DNA of 64,000 nt from Nitratireductor luteus (GCF_026162365.1 NZ_JAOANW010000014.1:1-64000); one strand, 5' to 3'. Positions 27,129-36,254 are shown, counted from the first letter of the stretch. Notes: generated from the sequence alone by a model not told the origin. Numbers and translations: made by a program.

Positions 27129-28013
27129 ATGATTCAGAAGCAGACTGACCCTCAATTCAAACTGCGCTTTCCGCCTCACCTGAAGGAAGCGATCGAACGT
27201 GCTGCGCAGCAGAACAACCGTTCCATGAACGCGGAGATCATCGCGCGCCTGGAGCAGACGATCATGCCGACCATAGTCGATCGCCTTCAATCCCTGCTCA
27301 AGCAGATCAACGAGTCGCGTCCACTGCACGCAATTCTGCCGTCTGTGATTGCGGAGCGGATAGGCGAAGAGAGTGCCACCCGTATGGAGAAGGTGTTCGA
27401 GGGCTTGGAAGCTCCCACCTTCGAGTTGTTGGACAGAATTTCGGCGTTTCTCGGCGTCCGGCCCAGCTGGCTGAAGCATGGCCTCGACCACCCGTTTCCG
27501 GTAACGTCAGAACGATGGCTCGGAATTGACTTCGTTGACCGCATTGCGGACGAAAAGCCGGACCGCGTGCTCGTCGTTCGCAGCCGCAACGATGTCGGAA
27601 ATATTGCCATCGTCTTGCAAATTGACGACGTGAGATACTCGACTAGGCGGACCATGCTGCATGCGAGCGATCATATCGGCGCAGGTGGAGAACGCGACCT
27701 TGCCGCCTTTTCGAACGCGTGCTGCCGCTTATCGAAAAGGAAGGACCTCAATGTTAGCGGCCTCCTGCTCGATGAGCAAATCTTCACCAGCCTGGTTGAC
27801 GGAAGCATCTATCCGCGCACGGCGATACAGGCCGGTTCGCCGTCTCATTGGTTCGAGGATTGGTGGGACCCGTCGGTGTTTCGCCACGAACTCATTTTCG
27901 ATCACTATTGGCCGGGCTTCAAGGAGTGGTGCGAGCGCATCTATCAAGTCGTTCAGGAGAACAAGCAATTGCGCACCGAACGAGAGAAGCTCGACAAGGA
28001 CGAGATATATTGA
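27129..28013 (+). CDS. Arc/ribbon-helix-helix regulator with a large C-terminal domain
   Basis: The 294-residue protein has an N-terminal Arc-type ribbon-helix-helix (QFKLRFPPHLKEAIERAAQQ, then NRSMNAEIIARLEQT). A middle part (residues about 65-120) resembles a small helical domain, and the C-terminal 150 residues are of unknown function, ending in a coiled coil (QENKQLRTEREKLDKDE). AGGAGG precedes the ATG. It is divergent from the integrase operon, which it may control through the half-sites at 27052-27119. Confidence 0.8.
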   Translation: MIQKQTDPQFKLRFPPHLKEAIERAAQQNNRSMNAEIIARLEQTIMPTIVDRLQSLLKQINESRPLHAILPSVIAERIGEESATRMEKVFEGLEAPTFELLDRISAFLGVRPSWLKHGLDHPFPVTSERWLGIDFVDRIADEKPDRVLVVRSRNDVGNIAIVLQIDDVRYSTRRTMLHASDHIGAGGERDLAAFSNACCRLSKRKDLNVSGLLLDEQIFTSLVDGSIYPRTAIQAGSPSHWFEDWWDPSVFRHELIFDHYWPGFKEWCERIYQVVQENKQLRTEREKLDKDEIY

Positions 28014-28466
28014 ACCCATTATGCCACCTGCTCACCGTCGCCGCTTGAAGGAATATGGCGGCGCCGTTCCGGTTGCCATGCGAACTCTTCACCACGAGTG
28101 CATTTGCAAGGGCCGAGCCGTTCTAGCGGCCGATGATCAGGGAAATTTCGGTAGGCGCGCAGAATTGGCTCCAAATGATCATGGTAGAGTAGTTGCCCGG
28201 CATTGGCAGCGGCGCGACCGGAAGGCCGCCCAGCGACTGGACCAAAACGACGTACCTCGGCGATGGGATGGATGAATCCTTCACGCTCTGAAAGCGGAGC
28301 GACAGGATGGCGGCACAAAGCCGGACTATAGTCAGGTGGTGCCTGAAAATAGAAATCATGCCTGATCGATTGCACTGATGAGGTGAAGAATTTCCCCGCT
28401 TTGTATTCGGCATCGATGATCGTCAGATCTGCAAGATTTGAGCGATAGACGCTTTCGAGCGGGAGC
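28014..28466. other. decayed DNA without an intact gene
   Basis: Minus-strand frames of 96 and 118 codons cross this stretch, but they overlap in different frames, lack ribosome-binding sites and have no recognised family. It looks like eroded coding sequence, contiguous with the hydrolase remnant on the right. Confidence 0.35.
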
Positions 28467-28700
28467 CTAAGCGTATCGGAAGGGTCGCCAGTGGAAGTCG
28501 ATGAGCCTAGAATAAAGACGTACCATGGGATGAACCATCACGACAGGTGGCCCGTTGATCGGCCCGACATCGACGAAGCGATGGCTATGGCCGGCCCGCC
28601 AGCGTAAGCGCAAGATACGCGCTCCCGGCGCGAATTCCCGCACGAGATCGTCAAAATAGTCAGCGTGCCTCGCATTAGAACGGACACAGAGTCCGTGGGT
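28467..28700 (-). pseudogene. N-terminal-type fragment resembling an alpha/beta-hydrolase
   Basis: A minus-strand frame without a usable start reads NARHADYFDDLVREFAPG, then RWRAGHSHRFVDVGP and PPVVMVHPM, which has the look of an alpha/beta-hydrolase or LuxR-hydrolase protein just before the nucleophile region. It ends at TAG after about 78 codons, with no catalytic triad. It is judged a remnant. Confidence 0.4.
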
Positions 28701-28906
28701 CTACCCTTGATTTTATTGAATTTTTCTTCCGACTTTGGAGAAAATACCTCATGCAATATCAAACAGATACGAATGCATTCCCGACCGTTTCAAGCGCTTC
28801 CGTACGCGCGGCGCGCGCACGGGGCCTATCGCCCGTCCTTCTCTGCCGTCTCTAATCGCCGCTGGGTGAAGAACACAAGCCCCACCCTCCCATGGTGACC
28901 TTTGCC

Positions 28907-28951
28907 AATGTAGAATGAAATATCTACATTAAAATGTGGACTTATCTACAT
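28907..28951. promoter_or_regulatory. tandem operator-like dyads upstream of vapB
   Basis: AATGTAGA (28907-28914) pairs with TCTACATT (28923-28930). A second copy follows as AATGTGGA (28933-28940) with TCTACAT (28945-28951). The array ends 11 bases before the antitoxin ATG, suggesting cooperative VapBC autorepression. Confidence 0.6.
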
Positions 28952-28962
28952 GGAAAACGACC

Positions 28963-29208
28963 ATGGCTATCAACGTCAACAATCATCAGGCCGACGAGCT
29001 GACACGCAAGTTCGCGAAGATGACCGGTGTGTCCATCACCGATGCCATCGTCATCGCCATGAAAGAGGCGATCGAGCGACGACGCAATGTCGAAACGCCT
29101 TTGCAGACGGCCAAACGGCTCCGCGAGAAGCATGGAATTGTGCACAGCGAGACCGCGCGCAAGCCGCTGCCCAGGGAAGCGTTTGATGAAATGTGGGACG
29201 AGCGCTAA
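28963..29208 (+). CDS. VapB-type antitoxin (PSK family)
   Basis: The 81-residue antitoxin begins MAINVNNHQADELTRKFAKM with a TITDAI-like segment (VSITDAIVIAMKEAIERRR), followed by a toxin-binding tail (REAFDEMWDER). It is closely related in layout to the antitoxin at 46610. The toxin gene overlaps its stop by one base (TAATG), but that toxin is frameshifted. Confidence 0.85.
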   Translation: MAINVNNHQADELTRKFAKMTGVSITDAIVIAMKEAIERRRNVETPLQTAKRLREKHGIVHSETARKPLPREAFDEMWDER

Positions 29209-29613
29209 TGTTCGTCGATGCCTGCGCAATCATCGCCGTCCTGTCAGAGGGAGCGCGAGGCCGAGCGCGTATCTGCAGCCCTGGTCAAATCCAAAAAGCG
29301 GCTGACATCGCCTGTCGCTATTCTCGAGGCAGGTATCGGGCTCGCCCGGCCGGACAAGTTCAATATGCCCGTCAACGCGGTCGGACCCATCGTGTTGGAA
29401 TTCCTGGACGAACGCGGTGTCGAAATCCGTGACCTGCCGCCCGCCAAGCAGGCAATAGCCCTCTCATTGTCGGCCGCGGACAGGTACAAAACCGGAAAGC
29501 ATAAGCTCAATCTCGGCGATTGCCTGCACTACGCATGTGCGAAATACTACCGAGTGCCGATTCTCGCCACCGATGACAAACTCCGCGACACTGATCTAGA
29601 GGCCCTTTCCTAA
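29208..29613 (+). pseudogene. VapC-type PIN toxin broken by a one-base frameshift
   Basis: Translation from the ATG at 29208 gives MFVDACAIIAVLSEG and then leaves the family. The remaining PIN sequence, including LEAGIGL, GDCLHYACAK and ATDDKL, continues in the next frame from about 29252 to 29613. Removing one G from the GGG at 29249-29251 restores one 134-residue VapC with all four acidic residues. The antitoxin upstream is intact. The break is either real inactivation or a sequencing error. Confidence 0.85.
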
Positions 29614-29620
29614 GGAATGC

Positions 29621-30901
29621 TCACCCGAAGATCAGATTGGGCAGGAGGAGCACCGCGCCCGGTACGAAGATCAGAAACAGCGTGACCAGCGCCACAGCTG
29701 CAAACAGCGGCATGGATTCGCGCGTATAGGCGCCGACAGGGCATTTCAGGATCGAGCATACGGCATACATGGCGGCGCCCACGGGCGGCGTGAAGTTGCC
29801 GATCGTGGCTGCCAGGATGAAGACGATGCCGAAATGCACGGGATCGCCGCCGAGCTGACGGACGAGCGGTAGAAAGATCGGCGTCAGCATGATGATGAGC
29901 ACCGTCGCGTCGATGAAGAAGCCGATCACGAGCACGAAGAGCGCTATCAGGATCATCGCGCCCTGAAGATTGCCGGTGACGCCAAGGATCCAGCCCGAGA
30001 CGACTTCCGGAACCCGGTCGAGCACGATGCCATAGCTGAAGATGGCCGACAGCGCGATCAGGAACATCACCGAGCCGACATCGCCGAGGCTACCCTCCAT
30101 CGCTTCCAGAAAGCTTTGAACCTTCATCTTGCGGTAGATCAGCACGCCGATGAATAGGGCATAAAGGACGGCGAAGGCGCCGATCTCGGAGGGCGTGAAG
30201 ACGCCCATGCGCAGGCCGAGCAGCAGGAAGATGGGGAACAGGATCGCCCAGATGCCGCCGGTAAAGGCGCGAACGGTCTCGCGCGCGGTGGGCCGCTTTG
30301 CGCGCTCGGGCTTGTAGCCTCGCCGCTTTGCCGTCAGCCACACGGCAGTCGATAGACCCAGCCACAGCAAGAAGGCCGGCAGGAAGCCGGCGGCGAACAG
30401 CCGTCCGATCGAGACTTGGCCGATCGTGCCGTAGAGGATCATGCCGATCCCCGGAGGGATGATCGGCGTGAGCACCGCACCATAGGAAAGCACAGCGGCC
30501 GTGAAGCCGAGCGGAAAGCCGCGCTTCACCATCTCACTGCCCAGCATGCGCGACTGCATGGCGGCGTCGGCGATGGCTGAGCCGGAGACCCCACCCATCA
30601 GCGCCGAAAGGGCGATGGAGACCTGCGCCAGTCCGCCGGTTAGCCTGCCCGTAAGCACCGAGGCCAGTTCCAAGAGCCGCTCGGTGATGCCCGAGCGGTT
30701 CATGAAATTGCCGGCCATGATGAAAAGCGGCACTGCAAGCAGCGCGAAGTTCTGCGTCTGCGAAACGGTCACTTGAACGGGGATCGTGAACGGCAGTTCG
30801 GGGTGCTGAATGAAGAACAGCGAGCCCGAAATCGCGATGGCAAAAGCGACGGGCATGCCCATCAGCAGCAGGACGACGAAGGCAATCGCGACGATCAGCA
30901 T
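29621..30901 (-). CDS. dctM: TRAP transporter large permease, DctM type
   Basis: The 426-residue protein has about twelve hydrophobic helices and the DctM signatures VPLFIMAGNFMNRSG, MGGVSGSAIADAAM and FTPPVGAAMYAV. It forms the Na+-coupled translocation pore of a tripartite transporter for organic acids. The gene is 6 bases downstream of dctQ, with GTGAAGG before the ATG. Confidence 0.95.
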   Translation of the reverse strand: MLIVAIAFVVLLLMGMPVAFAIAISGSLFFIQHPELPFTIPVQVTVSQTQNFALLAVPLFIMAGNFMNRSGITERLLELASVLTGRLTGGLAQVSIALSALMGGVSGSAIADAAMQSRMLGSEMVKRGFPLGFTAAVLSYGAVLTPIIPPGIGMILYGTIGQVSIGRLFAAGFLPAFLLWLGLSTAVWLTAKRRGYKPERAKRPTARETVRAFTGGIWAILFPIFLLLGLRMGVFTPSEIGAFAVLYALFIGVLIYRKMKVQSFLEAMEGSLGDVGSVMFLIALSAIFSYGIVLDRVPEVVSGWILGVTGNLQGAMILIALFVLVIGFFIDATVLIIMLTPIFLPLVRQLGGDPVHFGIVFILAATIGNFTPPVGAAMYAVCSILKCPVGAYTRESMPLFAAVALVTLFLIFVPGAVLLLPNLIFG

Positions 30902-30907
30902 GGGCCT

Positions 30908-31405
30908 TCACCGCAGGGCGGGAGGAGAGGCGCGGAAAAAGCCGTCCTCCCTGAGCGCTGCATGCACCTTGATGAGCGTGGTGAGTAGAAGCAGCAGCCC
31001 CCCCACCACGATGCTCGCCGTCACCCAGGAAAAGCTCACATTCGGAATCCCCTGGAAGGCGCGTGCCCGACTCACCCAGGAGAGCCACGTGCCCGCATAG
31101 ATCACGTATATCAGGAAGGCGGTGATGATGGCGTAGTTGACATAGACGAGAAGGCGCGCGGCCTTTTCCGGCAGCCGCGCCGTCAACACGTCAATCGACA
31201 TCAGCATGTCGTTGCGCCAGGCGACGTCGGCGCACAAAAACGCCCCCCAGGCGAAGAAGGCCGTGGAAAGATCGATGGTCCAGTTGAGCGGATGGCCCAT
31301 CATGCGCGCCACCCCGCCAGTGAAGATCAGAACCACCATGAGAAGCAGGAACGTCCCGGCAAGGACCGCCTCGAGCCGTTTCAGGAGAGCATAGATCGCA
31401 CCCAT
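30908..31405 (-). CDS. dctQ: TRAP transporter small permease, DctQ type
   Basis: The 165-residue protein has four membrane helices and the conserved GVARMMGHPLNWTIDLSTAF region of DctQ proteins. It pairs with DctM. It lies between the substrate-binding protein and dctM on the same strand. Confidence 0.92.
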   Translation of the reverse strand: MGAIYALLKRLEAVLAGTFLLLMVVLIFTGGVARMMGHPLNWTIDLSTAFFAWGAFLCADVAWRNDMLMSIDVLTARLPEKAARLLVYVNYAIITAFLIYVIYAGTWLSWVSRARAFQGIPNVSFSWVTASIVVGGLLLLLTTLIKVHAALREDGFFRASPPALR

Positions 31406-31432
31406 CAGCGTTCCTCCCCGGAGCCGTTCGTG

Positions 31433-32425
31433 TTACTTCCCGATTTCCTCCTGCACCTTGTTCTTCGCTTCGATCAGACCGAGCACCTCATAGGCCTTCT
31501 CGCCGGCCTTACGAAAGGCTTCGAGGTCGACGTCCTCGACGATCGTCATGCCCTGCTCGATCACCTCCGCCTTTGCCTCGGCCACGGCCTGCTCGATGGT
31601 GGCGGACGTTTCCTGGCCCGCGGTCCTGCATTCCTCCACCAGCGCCGTCTGATAGTCCTCCGGCAGGCTGTTGAACCATTGGGAGCTAACCACCTGGAAA
31701 TTGACGAGCAGAATGTGCTTCGTCTCGCTGCCGTGGCTCAGGACCTCGTAGAGGCTGGCGGCGGTGATGTTGGGGTAGACCAACTCCGCCCCATCCACGG
31801 CACGCTGCTGCAGGCCCGGATAGATGTCGGTGAAGTTGAGAGCAACGGGCTCAGCACCCAGTGCGCGGACCGATTCCTGCCAGATGGGCGCCGGAGGCGT
31901 GCGGATGCGCTGGCCGGCGAGGTCCTCAGGCGTGCGGATCGGCTTGTTTGTGAAGAAATTGCGGAAACCCTGCACCCAGTCGAAGCACACCACCTTCAGC
32001 CCGTGCTGCTCGGCCAGTTCCTGCTGCCATTCCTGCATGGTGGGGGAGTCGGCTAGCGCAAAGGCCTCTTCCAGAGACTCCACGAAATAGGGGCCGTTGA
32101 CCACCGCGATGCCGGGCACATAGTTGCCGAGACGGGCGGAGTCGGTGTTCTGACCAATATTGGCGCCCTGGCGGATCTGCTCGATGATGTCCTCCTCGAC
32201 GCCGAGTTGGGCGCTGTGGAAGACCTCGATGGTCAGCCCGCCATCGGTGCGCTCCTTCACGCGCTCGGCCCAGCTGAGAAAGCCCTGGTGGTAGGGCTCG
32301 CCAGGCCCCAGCACATGGTTGAAGCGCAGCGTGAAAGTTTCCTGCGCGCCGGCGGCGCTATGGATTCCCGCGGCAAGAGCCACAGTGACGCAGGCGATGG
32401 AAAGCCGTTTCATTAATCCAGACAT
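31433..32425 (-). CDS. dctP: TRAP transporter substrate-binding protein, DctP type
   Basis: The 330-residue periplasmic receptor has a signal peptide ending SAAGAQ and the DctP core, including the carboxylate-binding Arg region GQRIRTPPAPIWQESVRALG and PGLQQRAVDGAE. It binds an organic acid for DctQM. The ligand is unknown; the two dehydrogenases upstream suggest a 2-hydroxy or sugar-derived acid. AAGGAGGAG precedes the ATG. Confidence 0.93.
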   Translation of the reverse strand: MSGLMKRLSIACVTVALAAGIHSAAGAQETFTLRFNHVLGPGEPYHQGFLSWAERVKERTDGGLTIEVFHSAQLGVEEDIIEQIRQGANIGQNTDSARLGNYVPGIAVVNGPYFVESLEEAFALADSPTMQEWQQELAEQHGLKVVCFDWVQGFRNFFTNKPIRTPEDLAGQRIRTPPAPIWQESVRALGAEPVALNFTDIYPGLQQRAVDGAELVYPNITAASLYEVLSHGSETKHILLVNFQVVSSQWFNSLPEDYQTALVEECRTAGQETSATIEQAVAEAKAEVIEQGMTIVEDVDLEAFRKAGEKAYEVLGLIEAKNKVQEEIGK

Positions 32426-32450
32426 GTCTTCTCCTCCTTACGCGAGTGCC

Positions 32451-33584
32451 TCACTTCACCGGTCGGCGATCCCCTCCACCGCCGGCCGCTCGTGCATCGG
32501 CCCATTCCGGCATCTCTACTGCGAACCGGTCGGCAAGATGCCGAAACGCTTCGAGCGTGACGGGATCGAGAGGGATCCCTTCGGCCGCACGTCGGTCCGA
32601 CTCTGCCCATTCGCGATCGCCGGGGGCCATGACCTCGCCGCCGGCGCGCGCGCGCGAGCCGCGCAGCGCAGCCAGATAACGCGTCATACCGTCGGCGAAG
32701 ATCTTTTCGTCCACGAAGGCGCCGGGCCTCAGCGCCATGACGAAAGCACCGAGGCCGCGCGGCGTGGAAACATCCGATCCGAACATGGGCGCGATCTGGA
32801 ACGAAAGCCGCATGCCCGAAAGGACAGCGCTGAAGATCTCGGCCATGCCGGCAAGGCCCGCGCCCTTGAAGCCAAACTCGCCGCCGAGCGGGGCGAGCAT
32901 CTCGGCCTCGTCGGCATCGTTCGTGTCCTCGCCGCCGGCCCGCGAGGCGGTGCCTAGAGGCAGCTTCTGCCCGAGGCTCTCGTAGAGCTGGATGCGGTTA
33001 AACGGGATGGCGCTTGTCGCCATGTCGAGCAGCCAGGGGCGTTCACCGGGCACGGGCACGGCGCAGGCGATGGGGTTCGTGCCGTGGAAGCGCTCTGCGC
33101 CGTCATGCAGCCGCACGAAGCTGTCGGAGTTGCACATGGCGATCCCGATCATGCCTGCCTGTGCCGCAGCATGGGCATAGGTGCCGGCCGCGCCGAAATG
33201 AGAGCTGTTGCGTATGGCGACAGCGCCAATGCCCGAACTTCGCGCCAGCCCAACCGCCTCGTCCATGGCCGAATAGGCGGCAAGCGCCCCATGGGCGTCG
33301 TCGGCGTCCAGCGTGGCAGCGGCGCCGCCTTTATGGACGAGACGGAGCTTCGGCTTCGGATTGACCCGGCCGTGGGTCAGCGCCTTTACGTAGTGGTCCA
33401 GAAGGCGCGCACCATGGCTGTCGATGCCAAGGCGGGAGCCATGCATCATGGCGCGGGTGGCGGCGTCAGTCGTCGCCGTATCCGCGCCTGCGGCCGAAAG
33501 CACCGCGCGGCAGAAGCGCTCCAGCGCATCCGCCATTACGCGGCATCGGGCGCTGTCGGTCGCCGTTTCCGCACGCGCCGTCAT
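32451..33584 (-). CDS. malate/L-lactate/ureidoglycolate dehydrogenase-family oxidoreductase
   Basis: This 377-residue NAD(P)-dependent enzyme has the family motifs SRLGIDSHGARLLDHY, IRNSSHFGAAGTYAHAA and GTNPIACAVPVPG. Members interconvert 2-hydroxy and 2-oxo acids, including 2,3-diketogulonate. The frame is open to 33794, but the ATG at 33584 overlaps the SDR stop as ATGA and fits the family length. It lies between the SDR and the TRAP genes in one catabolic operon. Confidence 0.9.
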   Translation of the reverse strand: MTARAETATDSARCRVMADALERFCRAVLSAAGADTATTDAATRAMMHGSRLGIDSHGARLLDHYVKALTHGRVNPKPKLRLVHKGGAAATLDADDAHGALAAYSAMDEAVGLARSSGIGAVAIRNSSHFGAAGTYAHAAAQAGMIGIAMCNSDSFVRLHDGAERFHGTNPIACAVPVPGERPWLLDMATSAIPFNRIQLYESLGQKLPLGTASRAGGEDTNDADEAEMLAPLGGEFGFKGAGLAGMAEIFSAVLSGMRLSFQIAPMFGSDVSTPRGLGAFVMALRPGAFVDEKIFADGMTRYLAALRGSRARAGGEVMAPGDREWAESDRRAAEGIPLDPVTLEAFRHLADRFAVEMPEWADARAAGGGGDRRPVK

Positions 33585-34324
33585 AGCGTCTGCCCTCCGT
33601 CGACCACGATAACGGAGCCAGTGGTGAAAGCGGATTCGTCGCCGGCGAGATAAAGGACTGCGGCAGCCATCTCCTCCACCTTGCCGAGCCGCCCTATGGG
33701 TTGGCGCTCGATGAAGGCGCGCCGCGTCGCCGCGGGATCTGCGGTCGCTGCGATGCGCGTCTCGAGCGACGGCGAGTGCGTGGTGCCCGGGCACAGCACG
33801 TTAACGCGCACGCCCGTGCGGACCACGTCGCGCGCCACGGCCTTGGTAAGCCCGATCACGGCCGCCTTACTGGCGCCATAGGCGGCACGGTTCGGCACGC
33901 CGGTAATTGAGGATGCCACGGAGGCGACATTGACGATCGAGCCCGAGCCACGCTCGATCATGCCAGGCAGGGTGGCGCGGATCGTGTGAAAGCAGGAGGT
34001 GACGTTCTGGTCGAAACTTCGCGTCCAGTCCTCTCCCGAACAATCAAGGATAGTCCCGTTGTGCACCCATCCCGCGCAGTTGACCAGGATGTCGATGCGT
34101 CCGGCATCCGCAATGGCGCGGGCCGTGGCCAAACCGTCGGTGACGTCGAGGCCGACAGGCATGATGGAGGATGAAGCCTCCCGCAGGTCGCGCATCTTCT
34201 CCGCCGTCCGGCTTGCCGCTACCACCTCGGCGCCCTCTTCGGCAAAGGCAAGAACGATGGCGCGCCCGATACCCTGCCCAGCACCGGTTACGAATGCGCG
34301 TTTGCCGGCGAGTCGACCCGCCAA
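33581..34324 (-). CDS. short-chain dehydrogenase/reductase of the TRAP operon
   Basis: The 247-residue SDR has TGAGQGIG, NCAG (LVNCAGWVH), the catalytic Ser region (VNVASVASS) and YxxxK in AAYGASKAA. The start is TTG at 34324 with GGGAGG 7 bases upstream; no ATG fits. It is the first gene of the operon dehydrogenase-TRAP and is divergent from the GntR regulator. A role in oxidising a transported hydroxy acid or sugar acid is inferred. Confidence 0.88.
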   Translation of the reverse strand: MAGRLAGKRAFVTGAGQGIGRAIVLAFAEEGAEVVAASRTAEKMRDLREASSSIMPVGLDVTDGLATARAIADAGRIDILVNCAGWVHNGTILDCSGEDWTRSFDQNVTSCFHTIRATLPGMIERGSGSIVNVASVASSITGVPNRAAYGASKAAVIGLTKAVARDVVRTGVRVNVLCPGTTHSPSLETRIAATADPAATRRAFIERQPIGRLGKVEEMAAAVLYLAGDESAFTTGSVIVVDGGQTL

Positions 34325-34374
34325 TGGCTTCCTCCCGTGGCGGCATTTTGCACTGTCGCACTAGAATGTGTAAT

Positions 34375-34382
34375 GTGTACAC
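34375..34382. promoter_or_regulatory. palindrome in the divergent GntR/SDR intergenic region
   Basis: GTGTACAC lies within a longer AT-rich dyad-like stretch (TGTGTAATGTGTACACTATA), 51 bases from the SDR start and 89 from the GntR start. FCD-type GntR proteins bind short palindromes of this kind. Confidence 0.45.
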
Positions 34383-34470
34383 TATACGAAATAGGCGCTC
34401 TGGACAAGCGCGTTTCCGCGCGGCAGCCAATGGCGCGACATGGACAAGCAGGGGACATGAGGGAAAGCAG

Positions 34471-35490
34471 GTGAGCGTGTCACCGACCAGGACGCGAGGG
34501 CGATCGCCCGGCGGGCAAGGCGCAGGGCGGGCGCCCCGGCTTTACCAGCGCGCCTTCGAGATTCTCGCGGCCCAGATCGAGGACGGTATGCTCAAGCCCG
34601 GTGCGCGGCTCACAGAATCGGCGATCGCCGGGCAGTTCGGCATCAGCCGTGCGCCCGCCCGTCGTGCGCTGGCAGAGCTTGAAGGGATCGGCCTTGTCGT
34701 CAAGTCGGCGGGCCGCGGCTATACGGTGCGCGCACCCGTGAAAGGTGCAAGTGCGGCCCGCGCCGCCGCCCCAAAGGAAGAAGACATTCGGCTCATCTCA
34801 CGGTCTAGCTGGGAGCGCATCTATGCGGAGGTGGAGGACGAGATCGTCGGCCGCATCTCGTTCGCGAGCTGGCGCGTCAACGAGGCGGAGCTGGCGCGCT
34901 ACTACCATGTCAGCCGCACCGTGGCGCGCGATGTGGTGGCTCGCCTGCAACAGCGCGGCATCGTGCGCAAGGATGAGCGCTCGCGCTGGTACGCGCCGGC
35001 GCTCACGGCTGAGCATGTGGGCGAGCTTTACGAGTTGCGCAGCATCCTGGAACCGGTCGCCCTGACGAAGGCCGCGCCCAACCTGCCGCCGGACTTCCTT
35101 GCAGGCATGCGGGCGCATCTGGAGGACGCCATCGCCCAAGCCGAGGCCATCGAGGGGCCGACCCTCGACAGACTGGAGGAGGAGATGCACGTCACCCTGC
35201 TTCAATATTGCGGCAACCGCACATTGATGCAGGCCATCACGCTGCCGCAGTCGCTGCTCATTGCGCACCACTTCCTCTATCGCTGGACGCCACGGCTCTT
35301 TAATACTGAGCCCTTCCTGCCCGAGCACATGAAAATTCTGCAACACCTGGAAGCTGGTGACATCCATGGCGCAGCGACTGCGCTCGAGCATCACCTGAAG
35401 GTCTCCGCCGGCCGGGCGCTCGCACGCGTGGACGTCATCCGCCGCGAATTCCACGCCGAAAGCCTGCCATATCTGGAGCGGCTTGGGTGA
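34471..35490 (+). CDS. GntR/FCD-family regulator with two winged-helix domains
   Basis: This 339-residue regulator is about 100 residues longer than usual FCD-type GntR proteins. A first winged helix (residues about 25-90: LYQRAFEILAAQIEDG, ESAIAGQFGISRAPARRAL) is followed by a second (about 110-185: WERIYAEVEDEIVGRI, ELARYYHVSRTVARDVV). An FCD ligand domain follows (ELYELRSILEPVAL, then HHFLYR and HLKVSAGRAL with metal-site histidines). The start is GTG at 34471, as no ATG is in frame nearby. It should sense the substrate of the divergent TRAP operon. Confidence 0.85.
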   Translation: MSVSPTRTRGRSPGGQGAGRAPRLYQRAFEILAAQIEDGMLKPGARLTESAIAGQFGISRAPARRALAELEGIGLVVKSAGRGYTVRAPVKGASAARAAAPKEEDIRLISRSSWERIYAEVEDEIVGRISFASWRVNEAELARYYHVSRTVARDVVARLQQRGIVRKDERSRWYAPALTAEHVGELYELRSILEPVALTKAAPNLPPDFLAGMRAHLEDAIAQAEAIEGPTLDRLEEEMHVTLLQYCGNRTLMQAITLPQSLLIAHHFLYRWTPRLFNTEPFLPEHMKILQHLEAGDIHGAATALEHHLKVSAGRALARVDVIRREFHAESLPYLERLG

Positions 35491-35652
35491 TGCGTCGCTA
35501 ACACCTTTGTGATGGCGACGCATCTTCTCTCACCGTGGAAAGGTCCGCAGGACAACGAAGTTGCTTGGGCGGACCTATTGTAGAGGCTGCATCCAACTCA
35601 GACCTAGCAAACGGTTTGCTGCGGGGATGACGGAGTTGGCAACGCGCCCGCG

Positions 35653-36069
35653 CTACCAGCCGAACTGGAAGGCCGCGCCGGCACCGCCATAGCCGTTCTG
35701 CACCACATGGCCGTCGGTGTTGCGGCCGAACTGGAACAGGCCATAGGCGTTTCCATTGCCGTTCTGCTGCAATGTGCCGTGGTGGCCACGGCCTTCCTGA
35801 TGCACAACACCGAAATTGCCGCGGCCGTTCTGACCGACGCCGGCGGAATTGTTGCGGCCACGCTGACGGATGCTCGCGCCGCCCTTGATGGCGCTGTAGA
35901 ACGAGTAGAGTTGAAGCCCAGTGCGCAGCGCGCGCTCGGAATCGGCACTGTCGGGCGCAATGTGGACGCTCAACGAGCCGCCGGCAGCGGCGGGGGCAGA
36001 AAGCGCGCTCAGTCCGACAATCGCCGCAGCGAGACCGGCGGTAAGTATCTTGATGGGCTTGCGGGTCAT
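35653..36069 (-). CDS. curlin-repeat protein (CsgA/CsgB-like)
   Basis: The 138-residue exported protein has a signal peptide and curlin-type repeats of Gln/Asn/Gly (RQRGRNNSAGVGQNGRGN, QEGRGHHGTLQQNGNGN, FGRNTDGHVVQNGYGG). Such proteins form extracellular amyloid fibres. The ATG at 36069 has AAGGAGA 6 bases upstream. It is downstream of csgH and of a terminator, so it may have its own promoter. The nucleator or minor subunit role is possible. Confidence 0.85.
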   Translation of the reverse strand: MTRKPIKILTAGLAAAIVGLSALSAPAAAGGSLSVHIAPDSADSERALRTGLQLYSFYSAIKGGASIRQRGRNNSAGVGQNGRGNFGVVHQEGRGHHGTLQQNGNGNAYGLFQFGRNTDGHVVQNGYGGAGAAFQFGW

Positions 36070-36221
36070 CAGCATTCTCCTTCTTGGTGTGTCGGGCACA
36101 GTCGGTCTCGCCCGACCGTTGGAGCGGATCATGAACGAGGCAGACTGAACCGGCCCAGAACCGCGTGTTCAGATTTCATTTAGAAACGAGGGCCGGCTAA
36201 AGCGGCAGAGTAGACGGAACG

Positions 36222-36243
36222 AAAAAGCGCCCGAACCGGGCGC
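36222..36243 (-). terminator. rho-independent terminator after csgH
   Basis: On the minus strand a 7-bp stem (GCGCCCG pairing with CGGGCGC, loop GTT) is followed by TTTTT. It lies 11 bases after the csgH stop. Confidence 0.8.
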
Positions 36244-36254
36244 CTTTTCGAAGG

